From NCBI RefSeq assembly GCF_014204515.1, contig NZ_JACHLI010000031.1:1-64000 (forward strand): a stretch of 64,000 nucleotides of DNA, given 5' to 3'. The notes under the pieces were generated by a model that saw only the letters and a program-made list of their open reading frames with translations, was not told the DNA's origin and did no database searches. Position numbers and translations under genes: made by a program. Of the stretch, positions 1-8,078 are shown in pieces (position 1 is the stretch's first letter; every line of letters starts with the position of its first letter). The DNA is from Pseudomonas nitroreducens (GTDB lineage: Bacteria; Pseudomonadota; Gammaproteobacteria; Pseudomonadales; Pseudomonadaceae).

Positions 1-189
1 CCTAAGCGAAAAACCGGATGTCCGGGGCAAGACCTTTGCCTACTTTGGGGCGTTTGCCAAAGTAGGTCGCCCGAGGGGGCGAAACACAGAGTCCGTGCGC
101 ACACCGATGCGGCGCAGAAACTCCGAACCGACGCAAGAAGCATCGCGGAGAAGCTCCGCTCATGCAGGATTCATGCACCACCACATCGA
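1..189. other. Intergenic edge with two hairpins
   Basis: No gene is supported here. Two inverted repeats are visible. CCTACTTTGG at 39-48 pairs with CCAAAGTAGG at 57-66, and TCGCCC at 67-72 pairs with GGGCGA at 77-82. Neighbouring hairpins of this kind are common after Pseudomonas genes and may end transcription of the minus-strand regulator that stops at 190, or of a gene left of the window. Confidence 0.5.
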
Positions 190-1569
190 TCAGGCAGCCG
201 TAACAGCCACCTCAGGCACCGCCACTTGTCGTATGTATGCCCGCGCCGTGTTCGGTACGCGGTAACGCACTCCGCATTCACCTTGCTCCACCCACAGCAA
301 CGACTTGTCCGCCAGTTGGCGAACAGCGGCAAAAGCGCACTCACGACACAGCCGGTCGCCATCCAGCGAGGCCACGGCCGAGTCCAGGGTGAAGTCTTCG
401 CCCAGCTGCGCGAGCAGGCGCAGGCAGCGCTGCTCGGCAGCGTCCAGCAGGCCGTAGCTCCAGTCGTAGGTTGCCCGCAGGCTCTGCTGCCGCGCCGGCG
501 CGGTGCGGCGGCCGGGCATCAGCAGTTGCAGAGGCGTGTCCAGCAGCGCCGGCAGCCCATTCAGGCCGAGGATGCCCACCTGCCGCGCGGCCATCTCGAT
601 GGCCAGCGGGATGCCATCCAGGCGCCGACAGATATCGATGATGGCCCGCACCTGGCCGGGCTTGAGCTCGAAGCGGTCGCAGACTTCCCGCGCGCGCATC
701 ACGAACAGCTGCACCGCCGAGCTGCACATGGCCAGCGCCAGTGGCGCATCGTCCTGCACCGGTACCTCCAGCGGTGCCAGGCGCACCACGTGCTCACCCT
801 CGGCGCGCAGGGGTTCGCGACTGGTGGCGAGGATGCTCAGCGCCGGGTGCAGACGCAGCAGGTGCTCCACCGCCTCGGCGCAGCGCTCGGCCAGGTGTTC
901 GCAGTTGTCCAGCAGCAACAGGGTCGGCTCAAGGGCCGGCTCGCGCAGGAGGATGGCGAGGTTCTGGCTCAGCGAGATGCCGTCCGGGTCGGCGGAAAGG
1001 TCGAGAAAGCGCACCAGGCCGAAGTGCTGGCCGAGCTGCTCGGCGGCGTGGATCGCCAGCGAGGTCTTGCCCATGCCTCCCGGCCCGACCAGCGTCATCA
1101 GGCGCGTCGTCGGCAGTTGCGCGACGACGCGCTCGATCAGTGCCTGGCGGCCCACCAGGCCCATCAGCAGCACCGGCAGGTTGCTCACCGGAGCCCGACA
1201 CGCCGGCTGCGGCGGCGTGGCCGGCGCTTCCAGGGTCTCCACCACGCCGACGAAACCGTAGCCGCGCAACGGCACGTTCGCGATGTAGCGCTCGCCCGTA
1301 CGACCCTCGCCCAGGGCACGGCGCAGGGCGGCGATGTGCACGCGCAGGTTGATCTCCTCGACCACGGTGCCGCCCCAGACCTCGCTGATGATCCGGTCCT
1401 TGCCGATGATCTCGCCGGGCTGGCGGATCAGCACCTGGAGGATATCCAGCGCGCGGCTGCCGATGCGTACCGGGCGGTCGCCCTGCAACAGCTGGCGCTT
1501 GTAGGGATGGAACTGGAAGCGACCGAACTGCAGGATGGTCTCGGTGCGGTATTCCGTGTTTGCGCTCAT
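190..1569 (-). CDS. Winged-helix regulator with NB-ARC-like ATPase domain
   Basis: Predicted cytoplasmic transcription regulator of 459 aa. Residues about 10-110 form an OmpR/CadC-type winged helix, with the recognition region around VVEEINLRVHIAALRRALGE. Residues about 135-400 form a STAND/NB-ARC-like ATPase, with Walker A GPGGMGKTS near 162-170 and Walker B LLLLDN near 217-222. The start was set at 1569 because the conserved domain begins soon after it and a GCAGGAC stretch lies upstream; the longer reading frame adds 56 unconserved residues. Many relatives carry a further long TPR-like C-terminal half. This one stops soon after the winged helix that follows the ATPase, so it is a short form. 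The neighbour at 1786 is on the same strand but is separately promoted. The ligand and targets are unknown. Confidence 0.8.
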   Translation of the reverse strand: MSANTEYRTETILQFGRFQFHPYKRQLLQGDRPVRIGSRALDILQVLIRQPGEIIGKDRIISEVWGGTVVEEINLRVHIAALRRALGEGRTGERYIANVPLRGYGFVGVVETLEAPATPPQPACRAPVSNLPVLLMGLVGRQALIERVVAQLPTTRLMTLVGPGGMGKTSLAIHAAEQLGQHFGLVRFLDLSADPDGISLSQNLAILLREPALEPTLLLLDNCEHLAERCAEAVEHLLRLHPALSILATSREPLRAEGEHVVRLAPLEVPVQDDAPLALAMCSSAVQLFVMRAREVCDRFELKPGQVRAIIDICRRLDGIPLAIEMAARQVGILGLNGLPALLDTPLQLLMPGRRTAPARQQSLRATYDWSYGLLDAAEQRCLRLLAQLGEDFTLDSAVASLDGDRLCRECAFAAVRQLADKSLLWVEQGECGVRYRVPNTARAYIRQVAVPEVAVTAA

Positions 1570-1785
1570 GTCCTGCTCACGTCCTGCTGATGTCCACAGG
1601 GGCAGACGGATCGCTCTACAACGAGGCCTCCAGGCGATCTGGTCGGTACCCAGGTGACGCGCCCCGATTAATTGGTCAGGGTATTTTCCCGCCGTTGCGT
1701 GACAGTGCAATTCCCGCAAGGGGAAGGATTCGGCCAAGTTGGGTGCGCCAGACGGTCAAGCCGCGAAAAATGCGGCCCACTGCCA

Positions 1786-2742
1786 TCAGGCGAAGTCGAA
1801 TTGCTCGCGGTACTGGCTCGGCGTCATGCCGATCCGTTCGCCGAAAACCGTGCGCATGTGCCGCGGGCTGCCGAAGCCGCTGCGGCAGGCCACCTGCTTG
1901 AGCGGCAGGTCGCTGCTTTCCAGCAGCTTGCGCGCGTGGTCGATGCGCGCGCTCTGCACGTACTGCATGGGCGTCATGCCGGTTTCGCGCTGGAAGGCGC
2001 GGGCGAAGTTGCGCGGGCTCATGGCCACCTGCTCGGCGAGGCGATTGACCGTCAGCGGCTCGTCGATGTGATCCACCACGAAGGCCTGGGCGCGGGCGAT
2101 CAGCGAGCCGTCGCGCACCACCGACACCAGCAGCGGACCGAACGGCGTCTGCCCGCCCTGGCGCTTGAGCACCACCAGCAGCACCTTGGCGACTTCCAGG
2201 GCGACATCCTTGCCGTGATCCTCGGCAACCACCGCCAGGGCCATGTCGATGCCGGCGGTGACGCCGCCGGAGGTGATCAGGTTGCGGTCGATGACGTAGA
2301 TGCGCTCGGCCTGCACCTGGGTGCGCGGGTAGAGCCGCGCCAGGCGTTCGAGGTAGTTCCAGTGGGTGGTGCAGCGATAGCCGTCGAGCAGACCGGCAGC
2401 GCCGAGCAGGAAGGCGCCGGTGCACACCGCGCCATAGCGCTTCGCCGCCCGCGCCGCCGCCGGCAGCCAGGCGTTAAGGGCCTCGTTGTTACCGTTGTAG
2501 GCGCCGGGGCCGCCGGGGACCAGCAGCAGGTCCACCCCGGCGAGGAGCGCTTCCAGCGGCAGGTCCGCACTCATCCTCAGGCCACTGGAGGCGCGCACGC
2601 TCTCGGGCCTGGCCGCCACCGTCAGCAGGCGGTAATGCCGCTCGGGCGGCAGGTAGCGGTTGGCCATGGAAAACACCTCCATGGGCCCGGACACATCCAG
2701 CGCCAGTACGTCGTCATACAGCACCATGGCCACTGTCTTCAT
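1786..2742 (-). CDS. GlxA-type AraC regulator with DJ-1/PfpI domain
   Basis: Transcription regulator of 318 aa. Residues 1-170 form a DJ-1/PfpI (class I glutamine amidotransferase-like) sensor domain, with the nucleophile-elbow cysteine in GAVCTGAFLL at about C107. The C-terminal 100 residues carry a two-helix-turn-helix AraC DNA-binding domain (LTVNRLAEQVAMSPRNFARAF and CRSGFGSPRHMRTVF). The start at 2742 (MKTVAMVLYDDV) matches where GlxA proteins begin. The gene is divergent from the isochorismatase-like hydrolase at 3105, with a gap of about 360 bp, so it probably controls the hydrolase-DoxX-porin genes. That role is inferred from position only. Confidence 0.88.
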   Translation of the reverse strand: MKTVAMVLYDDVLALDVSGPMEVFSMANRYLPPERHYRLLTVAARPESVRASSGLRMSADLPLEALLAGVDLLLVPGGPGAYNGNNEALNAWLPAAARAAKRYGAVCTGAFLLGAAGLLDGYRCTTHWNYLERLARLYPRTQVQAERIYVIDRNLITSGGVTAGIDMALAVVAEDHGKDVALEVAKVLLVVLKRQGGQTPFGPLLVSVVRDGSLIARAQAFVVDHIDEPLTVNRLAEQVAMSPRNFARAFQRETGMTPMQYVQSARIDHARKLLESSDLPLKQVACRSGFGSPRHMRTVFGERIGMTPSQYREQFDFA

Positions 2743-3104
2743 TGTTCTGCTCGCACGCAAACGGGGCGTGGCGCACTCGCCTGCCCCGGTATGGGAAATA
2801 GCGCCACTGTACCCATTGAGCGCCTCGCTGAATCGCACGTTTGCATCATTCTCCGCCGGACGGACCGAGCACATGGGTCCAATCAATGCCGGGCCGGCGC
2901 AACCATAGTCACCCCCGTCGCATCGCCCTGCAGCGCGCAGCCCAGGCCCTTGCAGAACTGCAAAGTGGCCCTGCAGGCCTGTCTGTTCCGCGCTTTCGGG
3001 CGATCGGCAATCATGCCTCCACGGTTCGCAGCCAAGCCCGGCACGTCAACCGTCAGACCCGCCAAGCCGTTTCGCCCATCAGGCCCGCCACCAGGAAACC
3101 GACC
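2743..3104. promoter_or_regulatory. Divergent promoter region between regulator and hydrolase
   Basis: This 362-bp gap separates two divergent genes and must hold both promoters. I see no confident operator or -35/-10 pair. A weak AGGAAAC ribosome site precedes the hydrolase start at 3105. Confidence 0.4.
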
Positions 3105-3761
3105 ATGACCGCCATCGCCAAAGCCGTTCCCGGCAAGACCCTGCTCAACCCCACCGACCACACCCTGATCATGATCGACCACCAGTCGCAGATGTCCTTC
3201 GCGACCAAGTCGATCGACGCCGTGACCCTGCGCAACAACGCCGCCCTGGTCGCCAAGGCCGCCAGGGAATTCAGCGTCTCCACCATTCTCACCACGGTTG
3301 CCGAGAAGAGCTTCTCCGGCCCGATCTTCGACGAGATCAAGTCGGTCTTCCCCGAGCACAACGTCATCGACCGCACCAGCATGAACACCTGGGAAGACCC
3401 GCGCATCGCCGTGGAAGTGAACAAATTCGGCAAGCAGAAGATCGTCCTCGCCGGCCTCTGGACCTCCGTGTGCATCGTCGGCCCGGCCCTGTCGGCCATC
3501 GACCAGGGCTTCGAGGTCTACGTGATCGCCGACGCCTGTGGCGACGTGTCCAGCGAAGCCCACGAGATGGCCCTGCAACGAATGATCCAGCTGGGCGCAC
3601 GGCCGATGACCTCCCTGCAGTACCTGCTGGAGCTGCAACGCGACTGGGCTCGCGGCGAGACCTACGACGCGACCGTGAAGACCTCCATCGAGCACGGCGG
3701 CGCCTACGGCCTGGGCCTGATCTACGCCAAGACCATGTTCAACGCCAGCGAAGGCCACTGA
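3105..3761 (+). CDS. Isochorismatase-like hydrolase (YcaC type)
   Basis: Cysteine hydrolase of the isochorismatase superfamily, 218 aa. The start is ATG 3105 after CCAGGAAACC. The catalytic aspartate lies in IMIDHQSQM (about D25) and the nucleophile cysteine in LWTSVCIVGPALSA (about C123). The overall pattern, including the NTWED segment and the ILTTV strand, resembles YcaC. Family members act on amides or N-carbamoyl compounds, but YcaC's own substrate is not settled, so none is assigned. A GC-rich hairpin follows the stop, then DoxX and a porin on the same strand. The divergent GlxA-type regulator is the likely controller. Confidence 0.88.
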   Translation: MTAIAKAVPGKTLLNPTDHTLIMIDHQSQMSFATKSIDAVTLRNNAALVAKAAREFSVSTILTTVAEKSFSGPIFDEIKSVFPEHNVIDRTSMNTWEDPRIAVEVNKFGKQKIVLAGLWTSVCIVGPALSAIDQGFEVYVIADACGDVSSEAHEMALQRMIQLGARPMTSLQYLLELQRDWARGETYDATVKTSIEHGGAYGLGLIYAKTMFNASEGH

Positions 3762-3777
3762 GCCCAAGCACCAGAAC

Positions 3778-3799
3778 GGGGCGGCCCGGCCGCCCCTTT
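3778..3799 (+). terminator. Hairpin between hydrolase and DoxX genes
   Basis: GGGGCGGCC pairs with GGCCGCCCC and is followed by TTT. It could terminate or attenuate transcription. The next gene starts only 22 nt later, so partial readthrough seems likely. Confidence 0.5.
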
Positions 3800-3821
3800 G
3801 CATTGCCGGGATACCCACACC

Positions 3822-4238
3822 ATGCCGACCCAAGACCGCTGCGGCGCCCTGGCGCTGCTGTTCATGCGCGTGGCCGCCGCCCTCCTGCTGCTGCAGGTGC
3901 ACGGGCTGCCCAAGCTGCTGCACTGGCAGAGCGAGCTGCAACACATCGAAGACCCCTTCGGCCTCGGCGCCACGCCGACCCTGGCGCTGGCGGTGTTCGC
4001 CGAAGTGCTCTGCCCGCTCCTGCTGATCCTCGGCGTGTTCGCCCGCCTCGCCTGCCTGCCGGTGATCGCCGTGCTGCTGGTGGCGCTGGTCTTCGTGCAC
4101 CCGCAGTGGTCGCTGGAAGAAGGCCAGTTCGCCTGGTGGATGCTGATCCTCTTCAGCGGCCTGGCGCTTGCCGGCCCCGGCGACTACCGCCTACCGCTGC
4201 CCCGATTCGTGGCAGCCCTGATGGAGCCGCGCCCGTGA
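3822..4238 (+). CDS. DoxX-family membrane protein
   Basis: Small inner-membrane protein of 138 aa with four hydrophobic segments: ALLFMRVAAALLLLQV, TLALAVFAEVLCPLLLILGV, LPVIAVLLVALVFV and WWMLILFSGLALAG. The order and the PFGLG and AEVLCPLLLILG motifs fit the DoxX/DoxD family, whose members often accompany redox or detoxification genes. ATG 3822 is preferred over an upstream TTG at 3798. Its stop overlaps the GTG start of the next gene, so the two are translationally coupled. Confidence 0.8.
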   Translation: MPTQDRCGALALLFMRVAAALLLLQVHGLPKLLHWQSELQHIEDPFGLGATPTLALAVFAEVLCPLLLILGVFARLACLPVIAVLLVALVFVHPQWSLEEGQFAWWMLILFSGLALAGPGDYRLPLPRFVAALMEPRP

Positions 4239-5500
4239 AAAGCCCGCTGATTGCCTGCCTCCTGACGCTGGCCTGCAGCCAGGCCCAGGCCGCCGACTGG
4301 TCGCTGCTGTCGCGCAACTACTTCCTCGACAACGACTACCGCAGCCCCGGCCCCAACGGCCAGAGCCTGCGCCGCGAGTGGGCGCAGGGCTTCATCGGCA
4401 AATTCAGCAGCGACGTCACGCCCGGCAGCATCGGCCTGGGTGTCGACGCCCACGCCTTTCTCGGCCTGAAGCTCGACGGCGGACGCGGCCACGCCGGCAC
4501 CGGCCTGCTGCCGCTGGACAGCGACGGACGCAGCGAGAGCCAGTACTCCGACGCCGGCGCCGCGCTGCGCCTGGTGCACGGCAAGACCACCCTCGCCTGG
4601 GGCGAAATGGAAGTGGAAACCCCGGTGTTCGACACCGGCGACAAGCGCCTGCAACCCGAATACGCCACCGGCTGGTTACTCGATGACCGCAGCCTGCCGG
4701 GGCTGCGCCTGCAGGCCGGACGCTTCACCGCGTTCAAGAACCAGAACGCCAGCTCCAGCCACGGCGAATTCGAAGGCTACGGTGCCAGCACCCGCTTCGG
4801 CGGCCTGAGCCTGGCCGGTGCGACCTGGAGCTCACCCGACGCCAACTGGGGCGGCGCGCTGTATGCCAGCCAGCTGGACGAGGTCTGGCGCCAGGTCTAC
4901 GCCAATCTCAACGGTCACTTCGGCCGCTGGTCAGTGGATGCCAACCTGTACAGGACCGGCGACACCGGCAGCGCCCGCGCCGGCAACATCGACACCCTGG
5001 CCTGGAGCCTGCTGGGCAAGGTCGCCCTGGGTAGTCACGCGCTGAGCCTTGCCTACCAGAAAATCGACGGCGACACGCCCTTCGACTTCGTTGGCGGCGA
5101 CTCCATCTACCTCGCCAACTCGATCAAGTACGCCGACTTCAACGGCCCCGGCGAGCATTCCTGGCAGGCCCGCTACCAGTGGGACGGCGCCAGCGCCGGC
5201 TTGGCCGGCCTGACCCTTTCGGCGCGCTACGTACGCGGCAGCGGCATCGACGGCACCCATGCCCCGTGCGGCGGCGCCTACAACCCCATGGACGGCGGCA
5301 CCTGCCAGCCCGCCTACGGCGACGGCGGCCGTCACTGGGAGCGCGACCTCGACGTGCGCTACGTGGTGCAGTCCGGCGCGGCCAAGGACCTGGCGCTGAG
5401 CTTCGCCCAGGTTTCCCACCGCGCCAACGATGCCCAGGGTGGCGCGGATATCGATCGCATCTATGTGATCGTCGAGTATCCGCTCAAGGGCGTGTTCTGA
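4235..5500 (+). CDS. OprD-family outer membrane porin
   Basis: Substrate-selective 18-strand outer membrane channel of the Pseudomonas OprD family, 421 aa. It has a cleavable signal peptide (LIACLLTLACSQAQA), then LLSRNYFLDNDYRSPG, the typical OprD opening, and REWAQGFIGKFSS. It ends in strand-like sequence closing with VEYPLKGVF, a terminal Phe as expected for a beta-barrel. The start is GTG 4235, which overlaps the DoxX stop. The channel probably imports the substrate handled by the hydrolase two genes upstream; OprD paralogues take up amino acids, small peptides or aromatic acids, and this one cannot be specified. Confidence 0.9.
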   Translation: MKSPLIACLLTLACSQAQAADWSLLSRNYFLDNDYRSPGPNGQSLRREWAQGFIGKFSSDVTPGSIGLGVDAHAFLGLKLDGGRGHAGTGLLPLDSDGRSESQYSDAGAALRLVHGKTTLAWGEMEVETPVFDTGDKRLQPEYATGWLLDDRSLPGLRLQAGRFTAFKNQNASSSHGEFEGYGASTRFGGLSLAGATWSSPDANWGGALYASQLDEVWRQVYANLNGHFGRWSVDANLYRTGDTGSARAGNIDTLAWSLLGKVALGSHALSLAYQKIDGDTPFDFVGGDSIYLANSIKYADFNGPGEHSWQARYQWDGASAGLAGLTLSARYVRGSGIDGTHAPCGGAYNPMDGGTCQPAYGDGGRHWERDLDVRYVVQSGAAKDLALSFAQVSHRANDAQGGADIDRIYVIVEYPLKGVF

Positions 5501-5974
5501 GTGGTCGGGGCGTTCACGGGAAACACTGGCGTCCAGCCGTTCGCGAGCAAGCTCGCTCCTACGAAAAGCACCCGCCGCCTGCTGGAGCGGAGCTTCTCGG
5601 CGAAATCGCGGCGCAACCGCGACAGACAGCACGGAGCAACACCGGCCTGCCGGCCGGATCGCGGATAAGATCCGCTCCTACAGGGGTAACACCGAAGCTC
5701 GCGTACTTTGTAGGAGCGAGCTTGCTCGCGAACCCCACCCAGCGCCGTTGCAACCCAATAGCCACCGTAGGGCGCATAACGCGCCAGCGTTATCCGCCGC
5801 AGCCGGGGAGGCGGATAACCTGTTCCAGGTTATTCGCCCCACGTAAACGATCCCGCTGCCGTTAAACCTTCAGGAAAAGCACGTCGTAGGATGGCGTGGA
5901 GCGCAGCGATACCCATCAATCCCCTGCACCCGCAGCCAGGACTCTGCCCATCCCGCAAAGACCCTGTGCAGGAC
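5501..5974. repeat. REP and palindromic repeat cluster
   Basis: No gene. The gap between the porin and the convergent LysR gene is packed with repeats. REP-like units lie at 5541-5562, 5657-5682 and 5710-5733 (GTAGGAGCGAGCTTGCTCGC type). A long palindromic element lies at 5766-5843 and one arm of a second family at 5886-5917 (GTAGGATGGCGTGGAGCG). Such repeats usually sit at 3' ends and can stabilise or terminate transcripts. Confidence 0.8.
5766..5843. repeat. MITE-like palindrome, family A copy 1
   Basis: Terminal inverted repeats CGTAGGGCGCATAACG and TTATTCGCCCCACG enclose two inner arms (GTTATCCGCC / GGCGGATAAC). The same element recurs at 7677-7749 and, degraded, at 12095-12152. No coding capacity. 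Confidence 0.75.
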
Positions 5975-6886
5975 TCAGGGCACCGGCGCACTCATGTACT
6001 CGACCATCCGCGCGCGCAACCAGCGCTCGGCCGGGTCGTTGTCGTGAGCCGCACTCCAGACCAGCGAGAGCTCCGCCGGCTTGATCTCCAGCGGCGGGTC
6101 CTCGGCACGCAGGCAGCTGTCTTCCACCAGGGCACAGGCGGCGTAATCGGGCACGGTGGCGATCATCTCGGTATTGCGCAGCAGCGCACGCAGGCTGCCG
6201 AACTGCGGGACGGCGAGCACCACCTTGCGGCGCCGCTCGATGCGTTCCAGGTCCAGGTCGATGGCGCCGTTCAGGTCGCCGGAGAAGGACACCATCACGT
6301 GCGGCCGCGAGCAGTATTCGTCGAGGGTCAGCGGGCCGGGGCGGTCGTCGCCACGCAGCACCTTCACGCCGATATCGCGCAGCTTGCGGCGCTTGGCGTT
6401 GGCCGGCAGCTCGGTGGTGTAGCTGACGCCCACGGTGATCTCGCCGGAGGCTAGCAGGCCCGGCATCAGCAGGAAGTTGGCGCGGCGCACCACCACGGTG
6501 ATGTTCGGCGCTTCCTGCTGCAGGCGCGCCAGCAGCGGCGGGAACAGGCCGAACTCGGCGTCGTCGGACAGGCCCAGGCGGAAGATGTTGCAGCTGGTCT
6601 CGGGCTCGAAGGTCTTGGCCCGGCTGACGGCCGCCGAGATCACGTCCATCGCCGGGCGCAGCTCCTCGAAGATGTGCAGCGCCCGGCTGGTGGGCTCCAT
6701 GGCGCGGCCGGCGCGCACCAGCAGCGGGTCGTCGAACAGGTCGCGCAGGCGCGCCAGGGCGGCGCTGACGGTGGACTGGGTGATGAACAGCTTCTCGCCG
6801 ACGCGGGTGAGGTTGCGCTCCAGCATCAGCGATTCGAAGATCACCAGCAGGTTCATGTCCAGGCGGCGCAGGTCGTTGCGATTCAT
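5975..6886 (-). CDS. LysR-family transcriptional regulator
   Basis: LysR-type regulator of 303 aa. The N-terminal winged helix (LDMNLLVIFESLMLERNLTR, then QSTVSAALARLRDLFDDPL) resembles the NodD/SyrM branch, where RRLDLNLL openings are typical. A periplasmic-binding-like effector domain follows. The start was set at 6886 (MNRNDLRRLDMNLL) because the HTH begins there. No enzyme operon adjoins it: downstream are repeats, and upstream is the divergent AraC gene at 7106. Target and coinducer are unknown. Confidence 0.88.
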   Translation of the reverse strand: MNRNDLRRLDMNLLVIFESLMLERNLTRVGEKLFITQSTVSAALARLRDLFDDPLLVRAGRAMEPTSRALHIFEELRPAMDVISAAVSRAKTFEPETSCNIFRLGLSDDAEFGLFPPLLARLQQEAPNITVVVRRANFLLMPGLLASGEITVGVSYTTELPANAKRRKLRDIGVKVLRGDDRPGPLTLDEYCSRPHVMVSFSGDLNGAIDLDLERIERRRKVVLAVPQFGSLRALLRNTEMIATVPDYAACALVEDSCLRAEDPPLEIKPAELSLVWSAAHDNDPAERWLRARMVEYMSAPVP

Positions 6887-7105
6887 GGCTGGTCGCTCGG
6901 GGTGGTGGGAGTGGGCATCTTTGCACAAGACGGGGGTCGCGCCAGTGGATCACCTGGCAAGGCGCTTTTCTTGGACGGATGTGCTTGAAAACGAGGCCTC
7001 ATACGAATTCGATTGAGTGATGAATCGCCTTGATTTACCTTGAATTTTCCCCATTCCGGAGCGGCTTTTGCGCCGCTGATAGCCCGCCACGAAAAGAGAG
7101 ACGCC

Positions 7106-7681
7106 ATGCCCGCACCTGCCCACCAGGTAGCGACCATGCTCGCCCCGCAGACCCACCACCTGCTGCTGCAGCTCATGGAGGAGCTGGAAAACCCCGGCGA
7201 CGGCCTGCACCAGGCCAGCCAGCGCCTGTGCCAGCACCTGCTGGAGCACTACCGCATGCCCGACCCCGGCAACGCGGAAGCAGACCCCGCCGAGCGCCTC
7301 GCCCTGGCACCCTGGCAGGAACGCAAGGCCAAGGACATCCTTGCCGGCAGCCTGCTCAGCCGCCTGTACATCGCCGATGTCGCCGAGCAGTGCGGCCTGT
7401 CGCGCAGCCATTTCTCCCGTGCCTTCAAGCAGGCCACCGGGCTCGCCCCACGGGAATGGGCGCTGCGCCTGCGCATCGAGCGCGCCCGCGAGTTGCTCGC
7501 CGCCAGTGATGCACCGATTGCCCAGGTCAGCCAGGAATGCGGCTTCGCCGACCAGTCGCACTTCTGCCGCAGTTTTCGCAAGCTGGTGGGCTGCACGCCG
7601 AACCGCTGGCGCCAGGCCAGTCGGGTGGGTGGGACGGAGGACTTCGCCTGCTCTCTCGATAAGCGGACTTCTCCCGCGTAG
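7106..7681 (+). CDS. Short AraC-family regulator with altered C-terminus
   Basis: DNA-binding protein of 191 aa. Residues about 85-170 are a full AraC domain (LYIADVAEQCGLSRSHFSRAF and IAQVSQECGFADQSHFCRSF, then GCTPNRWRQ). The N-terminal 75 residues are short and unlike a cupin sensor. ATG 7106 follows an AAGAGAGA ribosome site; an upstream TTG at 7040 is possible but less likely. The TAG stop lies inside the terminal repeat of a MITE-like element that begins at 7677, so the last residues are partly element-derived. A second copy of the 3' coding sequence lies beyond the element at 7749-7796. Confidence 0.8.
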   Translation: MPAPAHQVATMLAPQTHHLLLQLMEELENPGDGLHQASQRLCQHLLEHYRMPDPGNAEADPAERLALAPWQERKAKDILAGSLLSRLYIADVAEQCGLSRSHFSRAFKQATGLAPREWALRLRIERARELLAASDAPIAQVSQECGFADQSHFCRSFRKLVGCTPNRWRQASRVGGTEDFACSLDKRTSPA

Positions 7682-7749
7682 GGCGCATAACGCCTCAGGC
7701 GTTATCCGCCATGGCGGCGGATAACCCGTTCCGGGTTATTCGCCCTACG
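7677..7749. repeat. MITE-like palindrome, family A copy 2
   Basis: Runs from CGTAGGGCGCATAACG to TTATTCGCCCTACG, with inner arms GCGTTATCCGCC and GGCGGATAAC. It supplies the stop codon of the AraC gene and sits between two copies of a 48-bp AraC 3' sequence (7588-7635 and 7749-7796, 43 of 48 bases identical). Confidence 0.8.
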
Positions 7750-7843
7750 GGCTGCACACCAAACCGCTGGCGCCAGGCCAGCCGGGTGAGTGGAACACAA
7801 GAATTCGTCCGCACGGACTCTCAGGATTCGTAGGAGCGGACTC
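7749..7843 (+). pseudogene. Duplicated AraC 3' end fragment
   Basis: 7749-7796 repeats 7588-7635 with five substitutions. Read in the matching frame it gives GCTPNRWRQASRVSGTQEF and then about ten residues to a stop, resembling the C-terminus of the intact gene. It has no start or upstream domain, so it is a remnant. Either the MITE inserted with a partial duplication, or two related 3' ends recombined. Confidence 0.6.
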
Positions 7844-7920
7844 CGTCCGCGATGGCTTCGCCCAACTCCCGGACGAGTCGGAGCGATGGTGATTCGATCG
7901 CGGACAAAGTCCGCTCCTAC
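7830..7920. repeat. Inverted REP pair (BIME)
   Basis: GTAGGAGCGGACTCCGTCCGCGAT on the left is mirrored by ATCGCGGACAAAGTCCGCTCCTAC on the right. The same family occurs at 32654-32745 and 47225-47290. Confidence 0.8.
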
Positions 7921-8078
7921 GCCAACCTCCATCGAAATGTGCCAGCTCCTATGCCGTTCAGGAATGGTTCAGCCAGGATAGGAAGAACCTTGAGGTAAGA
8001 CAGTTCCGTACCTCCTATCGCCGTCTACGCTTCCCGGCAGTCCCACTTTCCCAACAGGCAGGAGCCGGGAGCCGAAGC

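Noticed and set aside
3470..4234. Upstream extension of the OprD reading frame
   Set aside because: The sequence before GTG 4235 overlaps the hydrolase and DoxX genes and has no protein-like features; a signal peptide starts at 4235.
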